Below, piece by piece: positions 8,208 through 19,800 of a stretch of 21,410 nt of DNA (positions within the stretch are counted from its first letter, which is position 1; each line of letters starts with the position of its first letter). The notes under the pieces were generated by a model that ran no database searches, was not told where the DNA came from, and worked only from the letters and a program-made list of their open reading frames with translations. This DNA comes from Chlamydomonas sphaeroides (Eukaryota > Chlorophyta > Chlorophyceae > Chlamydomonadales > Chlamydomonadaceae). Position numbers and translations under genes: made by a program. The stretch is from the NCBI GenBank assembly GCA_001662425.1, contig BDDC01001168.1:7343-28752 (forward strand), given 5' to 3'.

Positions 8208-11200
8208 ATGGTACAGCCGCCGCGCGCTCTGGCGCCGCCGTCAGCCGCGCAGGCGGCCCCTCCGCAAGCCCTGCTGTCCCCCTCGCCGTGGCGCCGCCGC
8301 TGGCAGCTGCGCCTGCTAGCAGCCGCCGCGGCCGCCTCCGGGGGCCCCGCCGATTTCACCTCCAGCGATGCCATCACAGGCATACCTGGCAGCAGCGGCA
8401 CGCGTCGCCGCCGCCGGGCGGCCAGCGCTGCAGCCGAGGTCCCCGCCGCCGGCCCTGAAGGAGCCGCTGACAGCCGCCAGCCCGAGACCTCGGGCGCGGC
8501 TTCTATCGCTGTGGTGCCAGAGACAGCAGCGATTGACTCTGGGCCGAGGGCCGGCCGCGCAGGCGGCCGGGGGCGTGGCCGGGGCCGGGGCGCCAGTGGG
8601 CGGAGCGCTGCCTCGGCACGCGGAGCCCCCGGGGCAGCCCGAGCCGGGCAGGAGGTGGAGGCGGAGGGTGCAGCGGAGGCCCCGCATGGGACCCCTGGCA
8701 GCGATGGCGACTCAGATGGAGTTGAGACACCGGGACCCAAGCCCAGGGCCAGCCGCGGCCGACGCAGCGCAGCAGCTGGCGCTGCTGCCGCGGCCGCGGC
8801 CGCTGGGACCGCCGCGGTCGAGCCGCATGCGGATGGCGGCGACGAGCCCACCGCCACCACCGCCACCGCCACCACCACAGCAAGCGGAGCCGGGGTTCAG
8901 GAGCAAGCGCAGGAGGCGGCAGCGGCGGTGTCGCTGGGCACCGCAGCGGCCACGGGCCCCAGCGGCGCCGGCGGCGGAGGGCTGCTGTCGCGCCTGACGC
9001 GCGGCCGGCGGTCGCTTGGGCGGCAGCCCAGGCTGGGGCTGCGGTCCCGTGACAGCGACGCCTCAGATTCGGAGTCCGATTCACCTCCGGAACCAGGCCC
9101 GCGTCCGGCTTCGGTTCCAGGCACGGATGCGGACCTGGCAGGCCTCTTCGAAATGCTTGACAGTGACTCAGCAGCGGGCCCCGCTCCCATCCCGGCGCCC
9201 TCTCCTGCGTCCGAGGCTGGGTCTCGTGCCACTGCTCCGGCGGGGCCGGCGGCCCAACGCCGCAACCGTCCGGCCGAGGCTGCCGTGCCCACGCCCGTCG
9301 CTGCGACGGAGGCAGTAGCAGCAGCGGCTGTGCAGGCTGCCGAGGAAAAGAACTTGAGTGGCAGAGGCTGGACGGCGCCTGGGGCCCAGGCGGCGCCCCC
9401 TGCTGTTGCCGCGGCCATCGCTCGGCCCGGTCCCAATGTCAGCTTGGCGGCCGCCGCCTCCCGCCCCGACCCCAGCCCCGGCACGGCGGCCACCACCGCT
9501 CGCCCCGGCCCCGGCCACAGTTCACAAAACTCGTCAGCAGCCGGCGAGCCTTCGCTGAACCGCCTAGCCAGCCTGGTAGGTGGAGGTTCTGATGGCAGCT
9601 CCATGGGTGCAGCGGCTCTCTTTTACCCCTCTTGTCATTGCGAGTACCGGTGCGCGTGAGGTGCCTGACGCGGCAGCTGCTAGCTGCTCTTTGCCCGCCC
9701 GCTCCATGACCTCGTGCCAACCTCCCGCCAACGACCTCTCCAGCTGTCCTACGTGGAGCGCGAGCTGCTGGGGGGACCCGAGGCGGCCGCCGCTGAGGCC
9801 GCGACGGCGGCGGTGCAGCCGGGCGCGCCGCTGCCGCCGCCATCGCTGCTGTTGCCGGGGGCTCAGCCGCTGGAGCTGTTTGTTGAGCCGCCGATGAGCG
9901 CACGGCTGGCGGCGCAGGCGGAGGCGGACGACACAGCGCACGGCGAGGTGGGGTGCCTGGGGACGCGCCACGCTGGTCCCTCTTGGACGGTGCAGACGTC
10001 AGCACGCATGCAACGTCCCGTGCACCGCCCCGTGCTGGCCAAACCGCCCACCGGCCACCCCTCGTGTGACTCTGCCACTGCCCCGCAGACTGAGCGGCCG
10101 CCCACTTTCGAGGAGGGGCGGCTGCTCAGCCAGGCAGGCCCCGCCTCCTCCTCCGGCCCTCGCCGCGCCACCGCTGCGTCGCCCTCCCCTGCCGACGAGG
10201 CCGCCGACGAGCAGTTTGCGGTGCGGCTGGCAGCCCAGGGGCGCTACTCGGCCTACCTGAGGGGCGTGGCGCTGGCCGGGACCTCGGCGGCCGCGGACGG
10301 TGGCAGGGCCAGAGGCCGGGGTCGGGGCCGGGGCAGCGGCCAGTCGGGGGGAGGGGCGACGGAGGTGTCCCTGGAGGCGGCGAAGGAGCTGCAGGGGCGT
10401 GGCGTCCGCGCCGACAGCCCACAGGCGGCGCTTGCAGAGGTGCGCTTGCGACGGGGAGGGCTTCTTGCCGGGGTGGCTCTTCCGCCTCCTGGCTCATTGT
10501 GACATGGCCCCGATCTGCTGCTAAGCGCGCTGCCGTGTGGCACTGGCGGACTCGTGGCACTGGCTGCCAGTGGCATTGGCTGACCCCCGCAACCCACCCA
10601 GACCCCTGCACTGCCGCATGCCCTTCTTTCAACGATCCGCCACCCGTACTTTTGCCTGCCGCCTCGCCCCCACGCCCCGCAGATCGCTGCCGCCGACGAC
10701 TGGCTGCAGCTGGATGCGCTGCTGGCGCTGCTGGCGGGCAGCGGCGCCAGGGCAGGTGATACAGGCGCCTTGGCCCGGACGGCGGCGAGCGGCCCCCGTG
10801 GCGGCAGTGCCGTAGCCGGCGGCGGCGAGCCGCTCGCGCCGGCACTGCTGACAGCGCTGGCGAAGCAGGCCGCGGGTGGGTGGTGGCTTCATACTGCGAC
10901 CCCATCATTCCGTTCCGTATGCCGCAACACGGTAGTCCAGTGTAGTCAGTGTGGTAGGGAGATTGCTGGGCGCGCTCCGTGCCCCTTTGCTCCTAACGGC
11001 CCTCGGGCGGCGCACTGCCCGCCAACCAAGCAGGCCTGGCGATGCGCGATGCCGACGGTGGCCGCTCGCCAGCGGCAGCGCCGGAGCCATTGTCGGGGCC
11101 GCCGCCGCCGGCCCTGCGCGGCCCGGCGGAAGCGGCGGCCTTTGGCGCCTTCTGCGGCAGGCTGGCGGCGGCGGCGGAGGCAGTGCTGGCGGGCGGCGGC

Positions 11201-14200
11201 TGCGGCCCGGCGGAGGTTTCGGCGGTGGGTTGAGGCGTGGGGCTCCTTGGGGGGGAAGGGTTCGTTGTCGCAGGAGGGGGAGGGCTGCGGCCCCAGGGTG
11301 CGGAATGCGCTCGTCTTTGCCAGGGGCTGGGGCCTGTGGTGAGGGCAGGCAGGCATGGAGCGGCCACCCTCGGCTGACGGCCCGCTCAGGGCCCAGCCAG
11401 CAGCCGCCGGAATGCACACGGACGACACATCTCGAGCCCACGGGGCTGGGCGCAGCCGCCAGCCCGCCTTACCTCGCCGCCTCACGCTTTACCTCCGCCT
11501 TCCCCCCGCCCCCGGCTCCTAGATCGCCTACGCCGCTGGAGTGCTCGGCCTCACCCAGCACCGGGCCCTGTACGACGCCCTGCTCGCGGCCTCGTTCGAG
11601 CTGCTGTCAGCGACGTCCACTCGCCGCCGCGCACTCGCCGCGGCCGCAGCTGCTGCCATGACCGGGCCTGTCCGCGGCGGCGCCGCCGGCCGCCGGGCGC
11701 TGGCGGCGGCCAAACAGCTGGCCGACGCCGCGCTCGCAGTCGAGGCGGATGCCGTACGCTGGTCCGCCGCCGACCTCGCCGGCCTGGCCTGGGGCGTGGC
11801 CACGCTGTACGACAAGAGTACAGCAGAGTGCGACACCGTACGGCAGGCGCGGAGCGGCGGCACGGCTGAGGCGCCGCCGCTGCCGCTGCCGCTGCCGCCG
11901 CCGGACGGCGCCTGGCTGGCGGCGCTGGAGCAGGCCAGCGGTGAGGTGCTGGCGGCAGCGGCGCCGCGGCAGCTGTGGGGCCTGGCCTGGGGCCTGGCGA
12001 GGCTGGGCCACAGCCCTGGCCAGGTGAGCGGGGTTGGGCGGCGGGTTGCGTAGGAGGCAGGGGCTTCAGGTGCGGGCGCTCAGGGGAAGGCGTTGGGGGG
12101 CTTCAGCGGCGACTACGCCTGCGGCGGACAGCGCGGACAGCGACATCAGGTGTGCTGCTGTGTGCGCTGCTTGAGTTGTTAGGGGCGTGGGCCTAGGGCC
12201 TAGGGCGGGCGAGTGCGGCGCTTGTACTCATGGCGGTATAGACAGGCGCGGCTCGGCGGGGTATGGAGGCGCACGGCCAGCGCTCTGGGGCGCTAGCGGC
12301 CTTTGGACAGGCGCTGGCCATGGGGTGCCCTGGCCATGGGGCCGAAGAGGTCACTGGCAAGATGGTGCGTTGCCCTTTGAGTAGGGCCGGAGGGGGGAGC
12401 TCTAGAGGTGCCTGCCCCAAGTCCTCGCGTGTGCGACGCCCCGCGCCTGCGCCATCTCGCCCTGTCGCCGCCGCCCTCAGGAGTGGCTGCGCGCGCTGCT
12501 GACGGCCGTGGAGCTGTCGTGGCCCGCATTCGACATGGAGGTGAGCGAGCCGCGGGCGCATGTGCCCCGGTGTAGTGGTGGCTGCCGTGTGGCTGTACCG
12601 TGAGGACCAGGGTGCGAGGCGCCCGGATGAGGTCCCTTGAGGCATCCCCATTCCAAATGGATGGCGCGGCGGCCGTGGCGCCCAGGGGCGGTGCATGCAC
12701 CCGCGATGCGGCTCGGACAGGAGACTCGGACCGAAGACCCATTGGCGGGTGCCCCATGGGGCAGTGCGTGGTGATAACCCCAGCCCCTGGCCCCTGCCCT
12801 CTGTCGCCCACCCCCTCCCCAGGGCCTGTCCCGCCTGGCCTGGGCGCTGGCGGCGGTGGGCGCTGTGCCGCACCGCGAGTGGCTGGCGGCGCTGGCGGGG
12901 CAGGTGCGCAGCCGCAACACACTTACCGGCGGCCGGGCGGCTGGGGCGTCTGCTCTCCAGGGTCAGGCACCCAGCCCGGCGTGCCGCCTCTGTGACCGCC
13001 TGGAGCGAGCAGCTGAGCGCTGAGCTGCCTGCCAACCCTTCCCCGCTGTGTCCCTGGGTCGCCCCTCACGCCCACGCAGGCCCAGGCCCGGCTGCCCTGC
13101 AGCGGCCCCCAGCTGGCGGCCCTGGTGGCGGCCCTCAGCCGCATGGGCTACGAGCCGCGGCCCGAGGTGAGCGACCGCACACCCACACCCACACCCACAC
13201 CCACACCCACACCCACACCCACACCCACACCCACACCCACACCCACAACGAGGGTACCATCTCGCCTCTCTGGCCCAACTGGTGCCTCGAGGGGCTGGCT
13301 GCGAGCAGCGTGCGCGGTAAGTCATGCGCTGACTCACTCCCCTCCCCCTCACCCCCCGCCCCTTGCAGGTCACGTCCTCGCTGCAGGCGGGCCTGGCCGC
13401 CGCCCTGCAGCAGCTGCCGCCGGCCGAGCTCGCGGCCACTGCGGCCGCAGCGGCCTCCTTCGCGCGGTGCGGCCGGGGAGGGGGGGGCAGGTCCGGGCCA
13501 CCATGCTGGCTAGCTCGGGCAACACCGCCACAGCCTTCGGCCGACACCCTGCGCGCCCCACGATACTTTTCACCACTGCGCCCCAAGCCAACCTCTCCTC
13601 CCCCTCCCTCCCGCTCCTGCCCCCCAGCTGGCGCCCCAGCCGCTCCTTCCTGCGCTCGCTGGCCGCTGCCGCCGCGCCCCACTCCGCCTGCCTGCGGCCA
13701 CTCGACGCAGCCCGCCTGCTGTGGGCGTGGGCCCGCGCCTCGCCGCTGCTGGAGGCGCCGGGCGCTGCGGGCGACCAGGACCGTGCGGGCGGCGCCGCGG
13801 CCGCTGGGACGCTGCCTGGGACACTGCAGCGAGTCCTGACGCAGAGGGTGGGTCTGGGTCTAGGTACGGGGCCTGGTAGCCTGGGTGCAGGAGGGGCCTG
13901 GGGATGGAGCGACGGCCGGGTGCCGTGCAGGCCCCACCTGGGTGGTGGCCACACAGCACATCTGCAGGCGCAGCCCCGGCTATCACAGCCGCAGCGTCCC
14001 TTGGGGCGCAGGTCGCTGGCGTGGCCCCCACTCCCAGTCGCCCTCACGCCATGCCTCACCTCGCTCCCCGGCCGCAGGTCCGGGAGGGCGCCCTAGCGGC
14101 CACGGCCGCCCGCTCAGCGCGCCCGGACGTCGCTGCCGCCGACGGCCCGACGCTGGCGATGGCGATGTGGTCGCTGGCCGTGCTGCGGCGCCACCCGGGC

Positions 14201-16554
14201 CCCGCCTGGCTGGCGGACGTGTGGCGGGCGCTGGCCGTCCCACGGGTCGCGGCCTCGCTCGACCCCACCAGCACGGCGCAGGCGCTGTGGGCGGCGGCAG
14301 CACTCGCGGCACTGGGCGATGAGGGCCGTGGGTCGCGGCGCGGCTCGGGGTCGTCCAGGGCGGGCGGGGTCGGGCCCGGCGGCCTGCAGGCGGTGATGGA
14401 GGCGGGCCTGGCGGCGGTGCTGGCGGCGGCAAGCGGCGGCGGGCTGCGGTCCGCGTCCCTGACCGACCTGGCCACCATGGCGGCGGCGCTGGCCGAGCTG
14501 CAGTACAGGTGCGGCAGCGCAGTACGAAGGGTACGTAGGTGCTAGTGTGACCGGCTGCCATGCTTGCCCAGTACATGGCCGTCGACACGTGCGCCATGTG
14601 CGCCGTGTTCCCATGCACCCATCGTCGCGCCCTCGTGCTCTTCGCACCCCCGCCCGCCCCCCATGCGCCCGCAGGCCCTCGGACGCCTGGATGGCGCTGT
14701 TTGCGGGGGAGGTGCGGCGGCGGCTGCCGGCGGCGGCGGCTGGCGGCGCGTCGGGCGACGACCTGGGGCAGCTGGCGTACGGCCTGGCGCTGCTGGGCTG
14801 GCCGCTGGAGGAGGAGTGGCTGGCGGTGAGGGCCGGTGGAGGAGGGGGGACCGCGGAGGAGGGCCGGCCAATAGGCGGGTTGCGATTGAGTGTAGCTGTC
14901 TCCCACAAGCAGGGCCCTGCCATTCCCAGCAGGCTGGGCGCCTGACAGTCCCGCGCATGCTCTTCCAAACCCTGCTCCTCCCCCGCCGCCCGCTGGCGCC
15001 GCCAGGAGCTGGCCGCCGCCGGCTACCGCTGCCTGCGCTCCGCCAGCGGCGAGGGCGCGGCGCTGCTGCTGTGGGGCCTGGCGCAGTACGGCTGGGGCAG
15101 CGCCAGCAAGAGCTTCTGGCGCCGCGTGTTCGAGTGAGGGCGTAAATGGGCCGAGAGCCGGGTTGTGGGCCGGGTGGTGCGGCGGGTACGACGCTGGACT
15201 GGGCTGGCACGTCTGCCTGGCGCGTCTTGCCCTGCCGTGCTTTGCCGGCGGCCCTCAAACGTGCTCGCTCGCCCCCGCCCTACGCCCCCGCCAGCGAGAC
15301 GGGCGCCAAGTGGGATACCACCTCGGGCCGGGCCGCCGTACTGCTGTACTGCGCCGTGGCGGACCTGCTGCCACCGGGACAGGTACGGCAGCTACGGTTC
15401 TGCTGGGGGTGCTGCAGTACACTGAGGGCAGCGTGTGTCGGCGCGCCGCAAAGGCTTCAGGGCTCAGAGCGGCCTCGCCAAGGTTTCTGTTCGTCCCGCC
15501 TCCCGCCGCCCGCACCCACCGTCCCTCACGCGCGCAGGACCCTCCGGTGCAGTGGCAGAGGGCGCTTGCAAAGGCCCTGCAGCTGCGGCTGCCGCGGCCG
15601 CCCACCGCCTCCCTCATCCCCGCCGCCCTGCGCGCCGCCGCCGGGGGCTGCCTCGGCCCCTCGCCGCTCCAGCTGCAGTCGAACCCGCAGCCGGGGGCGG
15701 CCGCCGCCGCGGCGGCGGCCGCGCCCTCCGCCGCCGCCAAGGCGGCGGCGCCGCAGCTGGGGGCTCTAACTGCGTCGCTTCAAGCGGCGGCGGCCGACGG
15801 CGCCGATCCACTCCTCGACGGAGCGCGGCTGGGCGAGGGCGAGGAGTCGGACGGCCTGATCCACGAGTACGATGACGGCGACGCCGACGAGCTGTACGGC
15901 GAGGGGGCCGATGAGTACGACATCGAGCGCGAGTACGACGGGCTGGCGGACGGCGAGGGCGGTGAGCAGCGCCAGGACGCCGACGACTCGCTGGGGCCCT
16001 GGCACGCGGACCCGCAGTACGGCACCCCTGACGGCGCCGCCGCGCAGGCCCAGGCCGCGGCGGCGGCGCCCCAGCCGGACGGCTCCTGGTGGTCCTGGGC
16101 GGCGGCGGCGGAGGAGGGGGCGGAGGATCGCACGGAAGGCACTGCAGCGGAGCGCGCGGAAGAGGACGCGGCGGAGGCCCCAACGCTGCCGCTGCCGTGC
16201 GAAATTGCCGACCCCGCCGGCCACCCCGCGCTGGCGGCGGCGGTGGCTGCGGGCCGCGACTGGTGGGCGGCCGACCTGGCGGACGAGCTGCGCTGGCGCT
16301 GGGGCTTCCCGGGTGCCGCCCGGCGGCTGCCTGCGTGGGTGCGTCAGGCGGGGCTGGCCAGGCTGAGGGCGCTCACGGCAGCGTCGCAGCGCGCCGCGGC
16401 GGAGCGGGCGGCGGCAGGCCGGCGCGGAGCGGGCGGAGGACGGGGCTGGGGGCAGGGGCCGGAGCTGGGCCGAGACGGCGAGGCCAGGGGCGAGGGCGTC
16501 AGGCAGGAGGCGGCGGGCGGGGGCCGGGGCGGTGGGTCTGGGTGGAGGCGGTAG
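8208..16554 (+). CDS. Octotricopeptide-repeat-like (OPR) organelle RNA-binding protein, 16 exons
   Basis: Predicted chloroplast or mitochondrial RNA-binding factor acting after transcription; this role is inferred from the family. Exons: 8208-9575, 9744-9947, 10089-10439, 10683-10875, 11034-11224, 11523-12023, 12481-12540, 12823-12903, 13080-13166, 13369-13466, 13628-13847, 14078-14508, 14675-14825, 15006-15133, 15295-15382, 15538-16554. Phases agree and give about 1,722 residues. The N-terminus (Ala/Pro/Arg, no acids) resembles a transit peptide. Residues about 50-450 are disordered. The helical core lies at about 840-1385. Trp residues of the P..WL motif fall at 900, 938 and 976, exactly 38 apart, with LAWGLARLG and LAWALAAVG partners also 38 apart (W925, W963). 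More divergent units follow (W1162, W1267, W1310, W1350). Residues 1440-1480 are very acidic. I see no RAP domain. The start at 8208 has a good context (GCCATGG); an in-frame ATG at 8061 would add 49 residues. Confidence 0.85.
13178..13247. repeat. (CACACC)n microsatellite in an intron of the OPR gene
   Basis: About eleven and a half units of a perfect hexamer begin 11 bases after the 5' splice site at 13167. The opposite strand reads GGGTGT repeated and has many GGG runs. Confidence 0.95.
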
Positions 16555-16876
16555 GGACAGGCGGTGCAAGCTGCAGGAGCAGAGGTCGGGGCCGCGGTGC
16601 CAGAGCAGCATGTGAATGGCGAATTGGCGATGCCTCTGTAAAAGTATGGAGTGACGCCATGATACCTCAAATGCATGACGACGTGGCGGAAGCGCCAACC
16701 GGACGGGGTGACGAAGCACTCGCGCTCGGGAGAGCGACCGACCCTTCAGGGTTCGTGCCAGTCAACAGCAACAATGCAAGCAAGAGCGCAAACCACACAC
16801 AAATACTTGCGACGCATACCTGTGCTTACAGGCTAAGCTGATATCGCCTCGCGACTACTCGCAGCCGTCCGGTCGC
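16555..16876 (+). other. Spacer between the OPR and NSUN6-type genes
   Basis: These 322 bases hold the OPR gene 3' UTR with its TGTAA signal at 16637, and then the promoter and 5' UTR of the NSUN6-type gene. The reading frame of the downstream start stays open back to at least 16829, behind a possible acceptor (TTACAG), but no upstream ATG is seen in frame. Confidence 0.6.
16637..16641 (+). terminator. Polyadenylation signal TGTAA of the OPR gene
   Basis: TGTAA is the usual green-algal polyadenylation signal. It lies 83 bases after the OPR stop codon on the coding strand. Confidence 0.6.
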
Positions 16877-19800
16877 ATGGCGGCCATGCGGAGCGATGCC
16901 TTTGCGCCCCCGCCGCGCGTGCGCTGGGACCCCGAGGTGCGCATATCCAACACATGTTTCACACATGTCGCCACTGCGTAGCTAAAGCGCATGACGCGTG
17001 TCGCCGACCCAAGACACCCCGGCCTCTCTCCGCTCGCTGGCCCCCCTCCCACCACCACCACCACCACCACCACCACACAGGTGGAGGCCTACTTCTCCGC
17101 CTGCTTCGGACCCCAGCGCCTCGCATCCATGTCGGCCGCTCTGGCCCGGCCCTCGCTGACGCCAGCCCTCCGCGTCAACACGCTGCGAGCGCGGCCCCAG
17201 GTGCGCCAACAGCCCCCCGCCCTTGACCGTGGCGACTGCCAGGCTGCATCCATCCACTTCCTACTTGCTCGCCTCGAGACACCACAACCCGACGAGGACA
17301 CACTGTGTGCCGGGTGCCGCCGCCCCCAGGACGTGCTCGCCCGACTGGCTGAGCTGCAGCGGCAGGGCGAGGTGCAGGCGGCAGCAGCGGCCCAGGCCGC
17401 CGCAGCCCCCGACATAGAGCCGGGAGTCCCCGGGGAGCCCAGCGGCGACGGAGGAGGCAGAGGCGGTGGCGGTGGTGGCGGCGGCTGGGTGCGGCCTGCC
17501 CCCCGGCTGCACGCCAGGGTGCCGGCCGCGGTGGTGCTGTCGGGCCGGGGGCCCCGGCCCGTGCGCTGCGACCCGGGTGCGTGCGTCGGCGGCGAGGGGC
17601 AGCGCGGCATGTCAGACACTGCAAATCAATTTGTTTGAATGACATCGTGTCATTTTATCCACCGTGCGAGTGCATGAGTGTGCCTGCGCTGCTGCGCTGC
17701 CGCGTCCAGGCCTGCGGGAGGTGGTGGTCAACCGCTTCGCGGCCGAGGCGGTGCTCAAGGTTGGGCCCCTTACGGCATGGCCCTGCACTGCCCTGGCACA
17801 GTGCCACCACGGCACCATACGTCATCATCGCCACCACACCTGCCCCACGTGCGCCGTCAGCCTGCCGCTCACGTGCCCTCCCATTCCCTCTACCCATGTT
17901 GTACCCACCCACCCCGCGCCCTCAGGGCTCCAACGTGTTCGCCCCGGGCCTGCTGGCCGCCTCCCCCGGCATCGCCGCCGGGGAGGAGGTGGCGGTGAGC
18001 GCAGCCCTGGAGCGGCCGCACCCGGGCTGGGGCGGCCGGGGGGCAGGCAGCAGCAGCAGCGGCAGCAGCAGCGGCAGAGGCGGCGGTGTGGACTCGAGCA
18101 GCAGCAGCCTGGAGGCTAGCAGCAGCAGCGGCAGCGGCAGCGACCCTGCGGCCGGCGGCGATGGCAGCGGCGGCGTCAGTGCCCAGCGGCGGCCCAAGGC
18201 GCGGTCCAGGGTCCGGGCCGGGGGCGCTCGGCTGTGTGTTGGCATCAGCCGGGGGGCGGCGGTGGGGCACGACGGCGCCGTGCCGCTGGCCTGGGGCCAA
18301 CAGTTGGGCGCAGGCAGGGGGCAGGCAGGCAGCGGAGGGGCGAGCAGCGGTGCCGACGCCAGCGCCGCCAGCGGCTCGGACGCCGGCAGCAGCAGCGGCG
18401 GCGGCGAGGACGCGCGAGGCGGCGGCGGCGGTGGTGTCAGCGGTCGGGCGGAGCGCGTGTTGCTGGGCACTGCGGTGGCGGCGGCGGGGCGGCGGGGGCT
18501 GTTCCGGGCCAGCCGCGGTGTGGCGCTGACCATGAAGGAACGGGTGTACGACGTGCCGCCCTGCAACGGTGGGTGGCTGGGTGGGTGGCTGCCTGGCTGG
18601 CTGGCTGGCTGGGTGTTTGGGTGGGTGGGTGGGTGGGTGGGCACGGCAGGTTCCGCTACCTTGTGCTGGGGTGTTGGGGATTGTTATGTGGCCTTGCGAT
18701 GGCCGCCTGGGCTACCTACCCCACCCCTGACCGCCCCAACCCTGGCTGGCCCCAGGCCTGCTGCGAGGGGAGGTGGTGCTGCAGGCCCTGCCCAGCATCA
18801 TAGCGGCGCAGGTGGGTGACCCGCCGGCGGCTGTCACAACACACAGCAAGTGCAAGGCAGACTAGAGCCGAGCGCGCAACACGTGACCTCCTCGCGGCCT
18901 CCTCGTGTGTGAGGTTCGCATGAGATGTAAAACCCTTCCCCCCACATCGCCCTGCAGGCGCTCAACCCCACGCCAGGCTCACGTGTCCTCGACATGTGCG
19001 CAGGTGGGCGGGCAGGCGGGACCGGGGGCTGGGGCCACCGGCGCCCCCCCCCCTCCCTCGTCTCGCCCTGCGGCGCTGCCCTCCTTGTGCTGCCCTCCTT
19101 GTGCGCGCACACAAGCCCCCGCTCCTTCTCCTGCCTGCCCGCCCCAACCCCCCAGCCCCCGGCGGCAAGACCGCTGCGCTGGCTGCCCTGATGGGAGGCA
19201 GCGGCCGCATCGTGGCGCTGGACCGCACCGCAGCCAAGGTATAGGGGTGGGGGGCGGGGAGCTTGTGGTGTGCTGCTTTGCCAATGCGGTGTGCCCACTG
19301 GCATACCCATCGCCAGTTGGGTGCGGCATCCAACCAGCTCTCCCTGCCCCTCGCCCCTCGCCCCTCGCCCCTCGCCCCCCCCCCAAAGGTGTCCGAGATC
19401 CTGTCGTTGGCGCGGGACATGGGCGCCCAGGGATGCGTGGAGGCGTACAAGGCGGACGCCAGCCAGGTGTGAGGGGGAATGGGGCGAAAGGATGGGGGTT
19501 GGCGGGGGACCCTGCGCCCGCCCCTGGGCCCCATCAGGGCCACCGTCGGCGTGGCCCACTGCCTCACCCTGCAACCCCTCTGCCAGGCCATCCTTGGCTT
19601 TGGGTCCCCGGCGGCGGCGGCGGCAGGCGACGGCGGCCAGCAGCAGGCCGCGCCCAGCCTCGAGCCCGAGGCAGAGGTGGAGGCGGAGGAGGCAGAGACT
19701 GTGCGGGCGGACGGCCCCGCCCCACCGCATGCCGGTGACGCGACGGGCGCCGCGGGCCTCCCGCGCGGCCCCGGCCTACCGCCCCTGGGCCCCCCTCCCT

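Noticed and set aside
8039..8878. Long minus-strand open frames opposite OPR exon 1 and elsewhere in the OPR and NSUN6 genes
   Set aside because: High GC leaves few stop codons on the opposite strand. No motif or splice logic supports them.
12024..12480. Possible extra exon in the 457-base OPR intron (frame around 12263-12370)
   Set aside because: Direct joining of the flanking exons keeps the 38-residue spacing between Trp900, Trp938 and Trp976; an inserted exon would break it.
13178..13247. Interstitial telomere repeat
   Set aside because: The unit is CACACC/GGGTGT, not the TTTTAGGG or TTTAGGG of green algae, so it is treated as an ordinary microsatellite.
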